Assembly (NCBI GenBank): GCA_016735355.1
Contig: JAERRQ010000176.1
Span: 1 to 12,292 of the forward strand
From: Desulfobacterales bacterium
GTDB taxonomy: Bacteria; Desulfobacterota; Desulfobacteria; Desulfobacterales; BuS5
DNA length: 12,292 nucleotides
Reading direction: 5' to 3'
Position 1 is the stretch's first letter. Every line of letters begins with the position of its first letter. Positions 5,848 through 12,292 of the stretch are shown here, in pieces. The notes under the pieces were generated by a model. It ran no database searches, had not been told where the DNA came from, and was given only the letters and a program-made list of their open reading frames with translations. The translations under genes and the position numbers were made by a program.

Positions 5848-6315
5848 TTGGAAAAAACACCGATTACGATGCGAGGCTATGAAACACTGAAAAAGGAACT
5901 GGAACATCTGAAGAAAGTTGAAAGGCCTGCAAATATCAAGGCTATAGAGGAAGCACGCGCTCATGGAGACCTGTCTGAAAATGCAGAATTTGAAGCAGCA
6001 AAAAATAGACAAAGTTTTATAGAAGGACGGATAGGCGAACTGGGATATAAGTTGGCCAGCGCCGATATAATCAACCCTGATGAACTTCCAAAGGACAGGG
6101 CCGTGTTTGGCTGCACAGTTCTGCTTGAAAATATTGATACCGGCGAAGAGATTAAATATCAGCTTGTTGGTCCGGACGAATCTGATATTGAGAAAAAACG
6201 CATATCTGTCAGTTCGCCTCTAGGGCAGGCAATGATAGGCAAGGAACCGGGTGACGAGGTAAAGCTAAACGCTCCGGGCGGCAAAAGATTTTATGAACTT
6301 ATAGAAATACTTTAA
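5848..6315 (+). CDS. greA: Transcription elongation factor GreA (TTG start)
   Basis: GreA enters the RNA polymerase secondary channel and stimulates cleavage of backtracked RNA. The 155 residues match the family (about 158). The N-terminal coiled coil carries the tip motif EARAHGDLSENAEFEAAK with the metal-positioning acidic residues Asp41 and Glu44. The C-terminal FKBP-like domain includes SSPLGQAMIGKEPGDEV. The start is a TTG at 5848, supported by the strong Shine-Dalgarno TAAAGGAGTG (5831-5840) 7 bp upstream. The next in-frame ATG would remove conserved N-terminal residues (ITMRGYETLKKEL), so TTG is the better start. The next gene, rpoZ, starts 12 bp after the stop, placing two RNA polymerase-binding proteins side by side. 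Confidence 0.96.
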   Translation: MEKTPITMRGYETLKKELEHLKKVERPANIKAIEEARAHGDLSENAEFEAAKNRQSFIEGRIGELGYKLASADIINPDELPKDRAVFGCTVLLENIDTGEEIKYQLVGPDESDIEKKRISVSSPLGQAMIGKEPGDEVKLNAPGGKRFYELIEIL

Positions 6316-6327
6316 ATGGAGGCACTT

Positions 6328-6612
6328 GTGGCACGTATAACTATGGAAGACTGCCTGAAACGGGTCCACAACCGGTTTCAACTGGTTAATATGGTGGCAA
6401 AACGTGTAAGGCAGATCCGTGATGGAGCGGAATATCTTATATATTCGCCTAAAAATGAAGACGTTGTTACATGTCTTAGAGAAATTGCAGCCGGCAAAAT
6501 AAAACTCAAAGAAAAAAAAGCTCAAATATATGAACCGGTAAAAGAACAAAAAAACAAACCCGATGAACCTGTAGAAGAAAACAAAGATCAACTCGATGAA
6601 CCTGATGCGTAG
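6328..6612 (+). CDS. rpoZ: RNA polymerase omega subunit (GTG start)
   Basis: The omega subunit helps assemble the beta' subunit into RNA polymerase and contributes to ppGpp response in many bacteria. The sequence ARITMEDCLKRVHNRFQLVN, followed by AKRVRQI, PKNEDVVTCLREIAAGKI, is the omega fold signature. I prefer the GTG at 6328, because GGAGG (6318-6322) sits 5 bp before it and because omega proteins begin with M-A-R-(V/I)-T. An ATG at 6316 would add four residues and would lie on top of that ribosome binding site. The protein is then 94 residues. The C-terminal 25 residues are a charged Pro/Glu/Lys-rich tail, probably disordered (KPDEPVEENKDQLDEPDA). The 3' end overlaps ttcA by 17 bp. Confidence 0.93.
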   Translation: MARITMEDCLKRVHNRFQLVNMVAKRVRQIRDGAEYLIYSPKNEDVVTCLREIAAGKIKLKEKKAQIYEPVKEQKNKPDEPVEENKDQLDEPDA

Positions 6613-7330
6613 CTATGCATACAAGGCGATAAAACGATATGTGGGTAAAGCCCTGCATCATTATGAGATGATAGCGGATGGTGACAAAATTCTGGTGGGA
6701 CTTTCAGGTGGTATTGACAGTTTTACTCTTTTGTGGATATTAAATGAACGAAAAAAACGCATATTGATAGATTATGACCTGATTGCGGTTTTTGTCGATC
6801 CGGGTTTTGATGATCAATTTGGTAAAAAACTTGAAACATATTGCAAAGCAAATGAATTCCATCTAATAATTGATCGTACAGATCATGGACTCCAGGCACA
6901 CAGTACCAAAAATAGGGAAAATCCCTGTTTTTTATGTTCCAGGCTGCGCAGAAAACGTCTTTTTGAAATAGCCGATAAATACGGATGTAAAAAAATCGCT
7001 TTAGGGCACCATAAAGATGATATCATCGAGACTTTTTTTCTGAACATATGTTATTCAGGCGAAATCGGAACCATGGTTCCATCACAATCCTTTTTTAAGG
7101 GTAAATTTCAAATTATCAGACCCCTTGCGTTTATAGAACAGGAAACAATAAATCGGTTTGCAAAAGAAATAGGTTTTCCGATTTTCACTAATCCATGCCC
7201 AAGTGCGAACAGCTCAAAACGCAATAAAATCAAGAGCCTCTTAACAGAGCTTTACAAAAGCAACAAAAAAATCAAAGGTAATATTTTCAACTCCATGAGC
7301 AATGTAAACACAGAGTATTTATTAACATGA
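6596..7330 (+). CDS. ttcA: TtcA-type tRNA 2-thiocytidine synthetase (PP-loop)
   Basis: This is an ATP-dependent tRNA thiolase of the TtcA family, which makes 2-thiocytidine at position 32 of certain tRNAs using a [4Fe-4S] cluster. The PP-loop SGGIDS is at 37-42. CFLC supplies Cys111 and Cys114, and Cys201 (FTNPCPSAN) is the likely third cluster ligand. GHHKDDIIETFFLN (137-150) is the second ATP-site motif of the family. The 244 residues are shorter than E. coli TtcA (311) but typical of compact versions. The ATG at 6596 lies inside rpoZ, and an alternative in-frame ATG is at 6605. No strong ribosome binding site is seen for either, consistent with coupling to rpoZ translation. Its end overlaps folE2 by ATGA. 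A related TtuA-type enzyme acting on another tRNA base cannot be fully excluded. Confidence 0.85.
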   Translation: MNLMRSYAYKAIKRYVGKALHHYEMIADGDKILVGLSGGIDSFTLLWILNERKKRILIDYDLIAVFVDPGFDDQFGKKLETYCKANEFHLIIDRTDHGLQAHSTKNRENPCFLCSRLRRKRLFEIADKYGCKKIALGHHKDDIIETFFLNICYSGEIGTMVPSQSFFKGKFQIIRPLAFIEQETINRFAKEIGFPIFTNPCPSANSSKRNKIKSLLTELYKSNKKIKGNIFNSMSNVNTEYLLT

Positions 7331-8097
7331 TTGATATACAAAATCAGTTTGATGACCGGAACATCCCTATTGACAAGGTAGGTATTAAAAATCTCCGTTA
7401 TCCAATAACCGTTTTAGATAAAGGCAGCGGGCTTCAAAATACTGTGGCTTTAATTAATATGTATGTTGATTTGCCGAACGAGTATAAAGGTACCCACATG
7501 AGCAGGTTTGTAGAACTGCTTCACCTGCTGCGGCCGGAGGTCTCTTTAAAAAAAATATCAAGTATTTTGGATCAGATGAAAAGTCATTTGAATGCAGCTT
7601 CAGCGCACATAGAGGTTTCCTTCCCTTATTTTATAAAAAAAAATGCGCCTGTCAGCAACCTCCCAGGTTTAATGGACTATACCTGTAAATTCACCGGAAC
7701 AAGCGACCCGGATGAGAAAATCGATCTTGTTTCAGAAGTTATTGTCCCGATCTCTTCCGTTTGCCCATGTTCAAAGGAAATAAGCGATGCAGGAGCGCAT
7801 AATCAGCGCGGCAAAGTACAGTTACGCACAAGATTTAAAAAATTTATCTGGCTGGAGGATATGATAAATCTTGTGGAGCAGGAGGCCTCATGTGAAGTCT
7901 ATTCAGTTTTAAAACGGGTTGATGAAAAAGCAGTAACCGAAAAAGGGTATGATAACCCTAAATTTGTAGAAGATATTGTCAGGGATATTGCATTAAAACT
8001 AAAAGCCGATAATAATATAATATGGTTTTCAGTCAGCGCTGAAAATTTTGAATCTATTCACAACCATAGCGCTTATGCCCAGATTATAAGCAGTTAA
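7327..8097 (+). CDS. folE2: GTP cyclohydrolase FolE2
   Basis: FolE2 (type IB GTP cyclohydrolase) converts GTP to 7,8-dihydroneopterin triphosphate, the first step of folate and, in some bacteria, queuosine synthesis. It is the metal-flexible alternative to zinc-dependent FolE. Signatures are YKGTHMSRFVELL (residues 53-65) and SSVCPCSKEISDAGAHNQRG, which carries the metal ligand Cys146 and His158. The C-terminal KRVDEKAVTEKGYDNPKFVE has the expected acidic ligand region. At 256 residues it is of normal length, with no missing key residue. The start overlaps the ttcA stop by 4 bp (ATGA), implying translational coupling. The stop overlaps a possible upstream ATG of the next gene. Confidence 0.93.
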   Translation: MIDIQNQFDDRNIPIDKVGIKNLRYPITVLDKGSGLQNTVALINMYVDLPNEYKGTHMSRFVELLHLLRPEVSLKKISSILDQMKSHLNAASAHIEVSFPYFIKKNAPVSNLPGLMDYTCKFTGTSDPDEKIDLVSEVIVPISSVCPCSKEISDAGAHNQRGKVQLRTRFKKFIWLEDMINLVEQEASCEVYSVLKRVDEKAVTEKGYDNPKFVEDIVRDIALKLKADNNIIWFSVSAENFESIHNHSAYAQIISS

Positions 8098-8111
8098 TGG
8101 AGAGTATAAAT

Positions 8112-8750
8112 ATGAAGTATTTTATTTTTATTTTAATGTTTTTCTTTTTTTTATCAGCAACAGTTCAGGCTGAAACCAGGTATATCAGTAATATAATTAA
8201 AGTAACCTTGAGAACAGGATCCGGAATAGACCATAAAATTGTCCAAATGGTCAAATCCGGGCAAAATGTTAAAATTCAAGAGCAAGGCGAGGAGTGGTCA
8301 AAAGTCCAAACACCAAACGGAAAAGAAGGATGGGTTTTAAACCGCTTTCTTACTGCGAAAGAGCCCGATTTTATAGCTTTGGCAAAACTTAAAAAAAAGT
8401 ACAACGTAATAAAAGTCCAGCTACCGGCAATAAGTGAAGAAAACAAACAACTTAAAGAACAAAATATAAAACTCAAACAGAATCTTGGCAAGCATCAATC
8501 CGAATCGAATAAGCTCTCCAGGGAGTATGACAAACTAAAAGATGATTCCGCAGGATATCTGGATCTGAAGGTCAAATATGAAAAAACCGTCGCAAACCTC
8601 GCGGAACAGTCCAACAAAGCGGAAAGGCTTGAAAAAGAATTGCTCCATAAATACATCACGGCCGGATTAACCGGCGCAGCTGTCTTATTGCTGGGATTTA
8701 TAATAGGCTTCAGCACCAAACGTCAACGTAAAAGGACATCGCTCCTATAA
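8112..8750 (+). CDS. SH3-domain, coiled-coil, C-terminally anchored protein
   Basis: This resembles the 'SH3 and anchor' protein family (E. coli YgiM-like). A signal peptide covers residues 1-20, with probable cleavage after VQA. A bacterial SH3 domain spans about 22-85 (TLRTGSG...EEWSKVQTPNGKEGWVLNRF). A charged coiled coil follows at about 90-180, then one membrane helix (about 182-200, ITAGLTGAAVLLLGFIIG) and a basic cytosolic tail (STKRQRKRTSLL). The domain would thus sit in the periplasm, anchored in the inner membrane, probably near peptidoglycan. Its exact role is not known. I chose the ATG at 8112, because GGAGAG (8099-8104) is 7 bp upstream and the signal peptide then begins MKYF. 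An ATG at 8097 would add five residues and overlap the folE2 stop. Confidence 0.85.
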   Translation: MKYFIFILMFFFFLSATVQAETRYISNIIKVTLRTGSGIDHKIVQMVKSGQNVKIQEQGEEWSKVQTPNGKEGWVLNRFLTAKEPDFIALAKLKKKYNVIKVQLPAISEENKQLKEQNIKLKQNLGKHQSESNKLSREYDKLKDDSAGYLDLKVKYEKTVANLAEQSNKAERLEKELLHKYITAGLTGAAVLLLGFIIGFSTKRQRKRTSLL

Positions 8751-8780
8751 AAAGATGGTAACCGTTCACGGCTGTTGACT

Positions 8781-8814
8781 CTTAACGCATTGGAATTATT
8801 TTCTGTAAGTTCCC
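8781..8814 (+). repeat. Half-copy of the leuB-asd foldback, upstream of gatB
   Basis: The 20-mer ATTATTTTCTGTAAGTTCCC at 8795-8814 is identical to 4770-4789. TTAACGCAT just before it (8782-8790) matches the ACGCAT of the other element's left arm. Here the opposite arm is missing, so no long hairpin forms. Both copies end shortly before a gene start: 21 bp before asd and 12 bp before gatB. The rest of this 76-bp gap (8751-8780) shows nothing clear. Confidence 0.6.
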
Positions 8815-8826
8815 CAAGGCCACAAA

Positions 8827-10254
8827 ATGGAATTTGAACCTGTTATCGGACTCGAAGTCCACGCCCAGCTAAAAACAAAAACAAAAATTTTCTGCAGTTG
8901 CTCAACCGCATTCGGCTCACCCCCCAACACCAATGTCTGCCCGGTTTGTCTCGGGATGCCCGGCACCTTGCCCGTCTTAAACAAAAAGGTTGTAGAATAC
9001 GCCCTGCTAATGACCCTGGCAACCAATTGCAGCATCAACCGCCTGAACAGGTTTGCGCGTAAAAATTATTACTATCCCGACCTTCCCAAAGGGTATCAGA
9101 TCTCTCAATATGAGCTCCCTATTGCCGAACACGGATATTTGGATATAGAAGTCAATGGTAACAATAAACGCATAGGCATCACCAGGATACATATGGAGGA
9201 AGACGCCGGAAAGCTCAGCCATGACCCGCACAGGCCATTGAGCATGATCGACTTTAACAGAACAGGAGTTCCATTAATCGAGATAGTGAGCGAGCCTGAT
9301 ATAAGATCTTCTGAAGAAGCCGGAGCCTACCTTAGACAACTGCATGCTATCCTCCGTTATCTTGACATCTGTGACGGAAACATGGAGGAAGGGAGTTTTA
9401 GATGTGACGCCAATATTTCAATCCGACCAAAGGGTGAGAAAAAATTAGGCACCAGGACCGAGTTGAAAAATCTGAATTCATTTAAAAATGTAGAAAAATC
9501 GATAGAATATGAAATATTCAGGCAGAAAGATATACTTCTTGACGAAGGCAGGATTATCCAGGAAACAAGGCTTTGGAATGCCGATACCAACAGAAGCACA
9601 TCGATGCGCAGCAAAGAGGAAGCAAACGATTACCGATATTTTCCGGATCCCGACCTGGTTCCTATTCATATTGATGAAACATGGATCGATGCTTTAAAAA
9701 AAAATCTTCCCGAACTGCCTCAAGAAAAAAAAGAACGCTTTAAAACCGAATACGGACTCCCTTCCACCGATGCCGAAGTTTTAACATCATCCCGCGATAT
9801 GGCGGACTACTTTGATGAATGCGTTAAACTATTTAACCAGCCGAAACAGATCGGCAACTGGATAATGGGACCATTGCTCGGCCTGTTAAATGCTGAGAAT
9901 AAAACTATTTCCGAATCTACTGTTTCCCCTCACCATTTAACCGATATGCTTAAATTAATACACAAAGGCTTGATCAGCGGCAAGATCGCCAAGAAAGTCT
10001 TTGACGAGATGGCAAAAACCGGAAAAGCGCCCAAACAGATAGTGGAAGAAAAGGGACTCGTTCAGGTTACGGACAAATCGGAGATAGAAAACATAGTAAT
10101 CAAAATAGTATCTGATAATCCAAAAGAAGCCGAGGCTTATAAAAACGGGAAAACCAAAATTTTAGGATTTTTTGTCGGTCAGATCATGAAGGCGACCAGG
10201 GGAAAAGCCAATCCTCAAATAGTTAATGAAATACTAAAAGAAAAATTGAAATAG
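8827..10254 (+). CDS. gatB: Asp/Glu-tRNA amidotransferase subunit B
   Basis: GatB is the kinase and tRNA-binding subunit of the GatCAB complex, which converts Glu-tRNA(Gln) and/or Asp-tRNA(Asn) to the amidated forms. The 475 residues are full length. The N-terminus [20 protein letters not shown] is the family signature. Cys23, Cys25, Cys38 and Cys41 form the zinc site (CSC...CPVC). [15 protein letters not shown] and [12 protein letters not shown] are family motifs around the ATP site. The C-terminal YqeY-like tRNA-binding domain occupies roughly 330-475, including [11 protein letters not shown] and [20 protein letters not shown]. The ribosome binding site is weak (CCAAGG about 7 bp upstream). 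gatA and gatC are not adjacent, so they must lie elsewhere. Confidence 0.97.
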   Translation: MEFEPVIGLEVHAQLKTKTKIFCSCSTAFGSPPNTNVCPVCLGMPGTLPVLNKKVVEYALLMTLATNCSINRLNRFARKNYYYPDLPKGYQISQYELPIAEHGYLDIEVNGNNKRIGITRIHMEEDAGKLSHDPHRPLSMIDFNRTGVPLIEIVSEPDIRSSEEAGAYLRQLHAILRYLDICDGNMEEGSFRCDANISIRPKGEKKLGTRTELKNLNSFKNVEKSIEYEIFRQKDILLDEGRIIQETRLWNADTNRSTSMRSKEEANDYRYFPDPDLVPIHIDETWIDALKKNLPELPQEKKERFKTEYGLPSTDAEVLTSSRDMADYFDECVKLFNQPKQIGNWIMGPLLGLLNAENKTISESTVSPHHLTDMLKLIHKGLISGKIAKKVFDEMAKTGKAPKQIVEEKGLVQVTDKSEIENIVIKIVSDNPKEAEAYKNGKTKILGFFVGQIMKATRGKANPQIVNEILKEKLK

Positions 10255-10284
10255 TGTTCAAACAAAATAACATGGAGGCACAAC

Positions 10285-11067
10285 ATGGGATATAATACAG
10301 TACTTTTTGAAAAAGAGAATGATATCGCTGTTATCACTCTAAACAAACCGAAAAGCATGAATTCCATCAGCAATGAACTGATGAGCGAACTCAACAGCGT
10401 TCTTGACCTGATAGCTGCAGATAATGAAATAGCAGTTGTAATCCTTACCGGAAGCGAAAAAGTATTTGCAGCAGGCGCCGACATAAAGGAAATAGGCCAG
10501 ATAAATACTCCCGTCAAAGCCCGCGTATTTGTCGAAACTATTCAGTCGCTCTTTAACAAGCTGGAACGCCTGCCGCAGCCGGTTATAGCTGCAGTGAGCG
10601 GGCTGGCCCTTGGCGGAGGGTGCGAAATGTGCATGGCCTGCGATATAAGAATCGCCGCTGATAATGCCTTGTTCGGCCAGCCCGAAATCAAAATCGGCGT
10701 TATTCCAGGGGCAGGCGGTACCCAGAGACTGCCGAGACTGGTGGGTATAGGAAGAGCCAAAGAACTCCTTTATACAGGAGACCCGATCAAAGCTGAAGAA
10801 GCATACCGCATAGGCCTTGTGAATAAGGTTGTTCCCCTTCCATCCTTGATGGATGAAGCCAGGACACTGGCATCAAAAATCGCCAGACAGCCCGGTTATG
10901 CATTAAAAACAACCAAAATAGTGGTAAATGATGGAATAAATATGGATCTTCGCACTGCCAATGCTTATGAAGCACGCAGTTTTGAACAGCTCTTTGCCAC
11001 TGAAGATCAGCAGGAAGGCATGAAAGCTTTTGTTGAAAAAAGAAAGGCTAATTTTACAGGTAAATAA
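10285..11067 (+). CDS. Enoyl-CoA hydratase / crotonase family protein
   Basis: This 260-residue crotonase-fold enzyme probably adds water to trans-2-enoyl-CoA in fatty acid or related CoA-ester degradation. The oxyanion-hole segments are FAAGADIKEI (61-70) and SGLALGGGCE (105-114, with Gly111). Both general acid/base glutamates of true hydratases are present: Glu114 in GGGCE and Glu134 in FGQPE. GVIPGAGGTQRLPRLVG follows. This pattern matches short-chain enoyl-CoA hydratase (crotonase) rather than an isomerase or a decarboxylase. GGAGG lies 7 bp upstream of the ATG at 10285. It follows gatB by 30 bp and may be co-transcribed. No other beta-oxidation genes are near, so the exact substrate is open. 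Confidence 0.93.
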   Translation: MGYNTVLFEKENDIAVITLNKPKSMNSISNELMSELNSVLDLIAADNEIAVVILTGSEKVFAAGADIKEIGQINTPVKARVFVETIQSLFNKLERLPQPVIAAVSGLALGGGCEMCMACDIRIAADNALFGQPEIKIGVIPGAGGTQRLPRLVGIGRAKELLYTGDPIKAEEAYRIGLVNKVVPLPSLMDEARTLASKIARQPGYALKTTKIVVNDGINMDLRTANAYEARSFEQLFATEDQQEGMKAFVEKRKANFTGK

Positions 11068-11115
11068 TGCCCGACTAAAAATAGTGTTTTAATTGCATAA
11101 ACTCACTATATTACC

Positions 11116-11144
11116 TTCGTTCCCAGGCTCTGCCTGGGAACGAA
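11116..11144. repeat. Perfect REP-like hairpin
   Basis: TTCGTTCCCAGGC (11116-11128) pairs perfectly with GCCTGGGAACGAA (11132-11144) around a 3-nt loop, TCT. Sequences of the form GTTCCCAGGC...GCCTGGGAAC are widespread extragenic palindromes in bacteria, often linked to RAYT transposases. A RAYT remnant lies at 1235-1633 in this window. It sits after the enoyl-CoA hydratase gene and may help end its transcript, but no T-run follows it. Confidence 0.75.
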
Positions 11145-11180
11145 TACTCAAATACTCTGGGGGCAAGTGTGAAAATAAAA

Positions 11181-11217
11181 TTGACACCATATGCATGAGT
11201 TGCTATTTTTATGCATA
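11181..11217 (+). promoter_or_regulatory. vapBC promoter with candidate operator
   Basis: A TTGACA -35 box (11181-11186) and a TATTTT -10 box (11204-11209) are separated by 17 bp, about 20 bp before the antitoxin start. An inverted repeat TATGCAT (11190-11196) and ATGCATA (11211-11217) brackets the -10 box. The palindromic ATGCAT cores are 20 bp apart, about two helical turns. This suits binding by two RHH-type VapB dimers and autorepression, as is known for vapBC operons. The operator role is inferred. Confidence 0.6.
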
Positions 11218-11230
11218 AAGGAGGTCGACT

Positions 11231-11434
11231 ATGAGAACAACACTTGATTTGCCGGAAGACCTGATCAATGAAGCCATGAATGCTACCAGCGTTAAGACCA
11301 AAACAAGAGTAATTATCATTGCCCTTGAAGAGCTTATCAGAAAATCAAAAATTTCCGGGATTAAGCAATACAAAGGAAAAATTGATTTGGATATTGATTT
11401 AGATTCAATCAGAGACCGCCAATGTCGGTTTTAG
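11231..11434 (+). CDS. vapB: VapB-type antitoxin
   Basis: This 67-residue antitoxin begins RTTLDLPEDLINEAMNAT, followed by KTKTRVIIIALEELIRKSK. That is the ribbon-helix-helix pattern of the VapB family found with PIN-domain toxins. The N-terminal part binds the operator DNA, and the C-terminal part (SGIKQYKGKIDLDIDLDSIR) should wrap and block the toxin active site. AAAGGAGG ends 6 bp before the ATG. The 3' end overlaps vapC by 13 bp, so toxin translation is coupled to antitoxin translation. The gene is AT-rich compared with the housekeeping block, as is common for mobile toxin-antitoxin pairs. Confidence 0.9.
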   Translation: MRTTLDLPEDLINEAMNATSVKTKTRVIIIALEELIRKSKISGIKQYKGKIDLDIDLDSIRDRQCRF

Positions 11435-11799
11435 TAGATACCTCTATTTGGATTGAATACTTCAGAAATACAAATAATTTCGAAAAGTTGGATTTTTTAA
11501 TAGATGAAAATCTTGTTATTACAAATGATTTAATTCTCGCTGAGTTGATTCCGTTCTTAAAAATCAGAAACCAACGAAAACTGATCAAATTACTATATAA
11601 AATAAACAAATTGGAAATTGTGGTTAATTGGCCACAACTCATCGATTACCAGTATAAATGTATAAAAAATGGCATAAAGGGAATCGGCATACCCGACTTG
11701 ATAATTGCCCAAAATGCAAAACAAAACCACTGCAGCATTTATTCTCTGGACAATCATTTCAACCTCATAAAAAATATTCTAAAGATCAAGCTGGTATAA
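11422..11799 (+). CDS. vapC: VapC-type PIN-domain ribonuclease toxin
   Basis: This 125-residue PIN-domain RNase probably cleaves tRNA or rRNA when released from VapB. The four acidic metal-binding residues are present: Asp6 (VDTSIW), Glu41 (LAELIPF), Asp92 (GIPDLIIA) and Asp110 (YSLDNHF), so the active site appears intact. The length is normal. The start ATG at 11422 lies inside vapB, 13 bp before its stop, with no separate strong ribosome binding site. The coding region is strikingly AT-rich and Lys/Asn/Ile-rich relative to genes such as gatB, which suggests horizontal acquisition. Confidence 0.92.
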   Translation: MSVLVDTSIWIEYFRNTNNFEKLDFLIDENLVITNDLILAELIPFLKIRNQRKLIKLLYKINKLEIVVNWPQLIDYQYKCIKNGIKGIGIPDLIIAQNAKQNHCSIYSLDNHFNLIKNILKIKLV

Positions 11800-11812
11800 A
11801 ATTTCATTTATC

Positions 11813-11848
11813 TATAGACGTTCACATAAATAATTTCACTGCGTTATT
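11813..11848 (-). repeat. 36-bp dispersed repeat, copy 3 (inverted)
   Basis: The reverse complement begins AATAACGCAGTGAAATTA and ends TTTATGTGAACGTCTATA. It matches copies 1 and 2 over all 36 positions without gaps. It lies 14 bp after the vapC stop and is oriented toward it. It could mark the right boundary of an inserted vapBC segment, but no partner copy is seen just upstream of vapB. Confidence 0.75.
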
Positions 11849-11958
11849 GGTCGTCGGAGTATTACAATAGGCATTCCTCCCTCTGGCCTTGTGACATATT
11901 TTAAAATCGGGTAATTATCTAAAAATCTATACCTCATAAAAGGATAGGAAAACCTGAT

Positions 11959-12292
11959 ATGGAATATATCGAAACCGAAGTTAAATTCCATTTAACAGAT
12001 GTAAAATATCTCCGCGCCACCATTCTTAAACTGGGAGCCGACAGCAAGGGGAGAGTATTTGAAACAAACCTCAGGTATGAAAATAAAAACAATGGCCTAA
12101 TCAAAAACAAATCCCTTCTACGGCTCCGCAAAGACACCAAAACGACTCTTACCTTCAAATCCAGGCTTGAATCGAAAGATAATGAATTCAAAAGTCTAAG
12201 GGAGCTTGAAGTAGAGGTCAGCGACTTTAACAGAATGAAACTTATCCTGGAAGCCCTGGGATTTCACCAAGAACAGATCTATGAAAAATACA
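11959..12292 (+). CDS. CYTH-domain protein, N-terminal part (runs off window)
   Basis: An ATG at 11959 opens a frame that stays open for 111 codons to the window edge. It begins EYIETEVKFHLTD, which carries the ExExK metal/nucleotide signature of the CYTH superfamily (class IV adenylate cyclases, thiamine triphosphatases, inorganic triphosphatases). LLRLRKDTKTTLTFKSRL and RELEVEVSDFNRM are further beta-strand segments of the triphosphate tunnel with alternating charged residues. AGGATAGGAA lies 8 bp upstream as a ribosome binding site. The spacing and LGxxxKGRVFETNLRY-like pattern resemble proteins annotated as class IV adenylate cyclase. The actual substrate cannot be told, because the C-terminus is missing. 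Confidence 0.85.
   Translation, partial: MEYIETEVKFHLTDVKYLRATILKLGADSKGRVFETNLRYENKNNGLIKNKSLLRLRKDTKTTLTFKSRLESKDNEFKSLRELEVEVSDFNRMKLILEALGFHQEQIYEKY

Noticed and set aside
11889..11917. TTGTGA-N17-TAATTA as a promoter for the CYTH gene
   Set aside because: Both boxes deviate from consensus in an AT-rich region, which is too weak to list as a feature.
11934..12191. 85-codon minus-strand ORF at the right edge
   Set aside because: It is antisense to the CYTH-domain frame, which shows ExExK and other family motifs. The minus-strand reading has none.
1..12292. CRISPR array, tRNA or rRNA genes, phage genes
   Set aside because: No regularly spaced direct repeats, cloverleaf-like segments, rRNA-like sequence or phage structural proteins were seen on either strand.

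Overview
The gene set, gene order and moderate G+C suggest a chromosomal segment of a Deltaproteobacterium (Desulfobacterota), most likely a Desulfobacteraceae-type sulfate reducer. This placement is inferred from protein character and from the psd-pssA-leuB-asd arrangement; there is no rRNA or other direct marker.

Layout. Positions 1-2100 are an accessory, decayed region. They hold a pentapeptide-repeat remnant (about 335-449), a small Cys-containing protein of unknown function (502-828), a convergent MazF-type toxin (831-1175, minus) whose antitoxin survives only as a frameshifted C-terminal scrap, and the C-terminal third of a REP-associated tyrosine transposase (RAYT) fused against that scrap at a nine-G tract. 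A 157-bp foldback element and one copy of a dispersed 36-bp repeat follow.

Positions 2109-11067 are a dense, all-plus-strand housekeeping block. psd and pssA make phosphatidylethanolamine. An isopropylmalate-dehydrogenase family enzyme (leuB) and asd serve leucine and aspartate-family amino acid synthesis. greA and rpoZ are RNA polymerase factors. ttcA (tRNA thiolation) and folE2 (folate) follow, then a secreted or anchored SH3/coiled-coil protein, gatB (tRNA amidotransferase) and an enoyl-CoA hydratase. Many junctions overlap (psd/pssA, rpoZ/ttcA, ttcA/folE2), which indicates translational coupling. Foldback or half-foldback elements interrupt the block just before asd and just before gatB.

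Positions 11068-12292 turn accessory again: a perfect REP-like hairpin, a vapBC toxin-antitoxin operon with a recognisable promoter and candidate operator, a third, inverted copy of the 36-bp repeat, and the start of a CYTH-domain gene running off the right edge.

I found no CRISPR array, rRNA, tRNA or clear new multigene system. The most notable signals are the small repeats: a 36-bp family with three copies, two foldbacks that share a TTA-GGG...CCC-TTA edge layout, and a 20-bp sequence shared upstream of asd and gatB. The decayed mazEF/RAYT junction is the other one.
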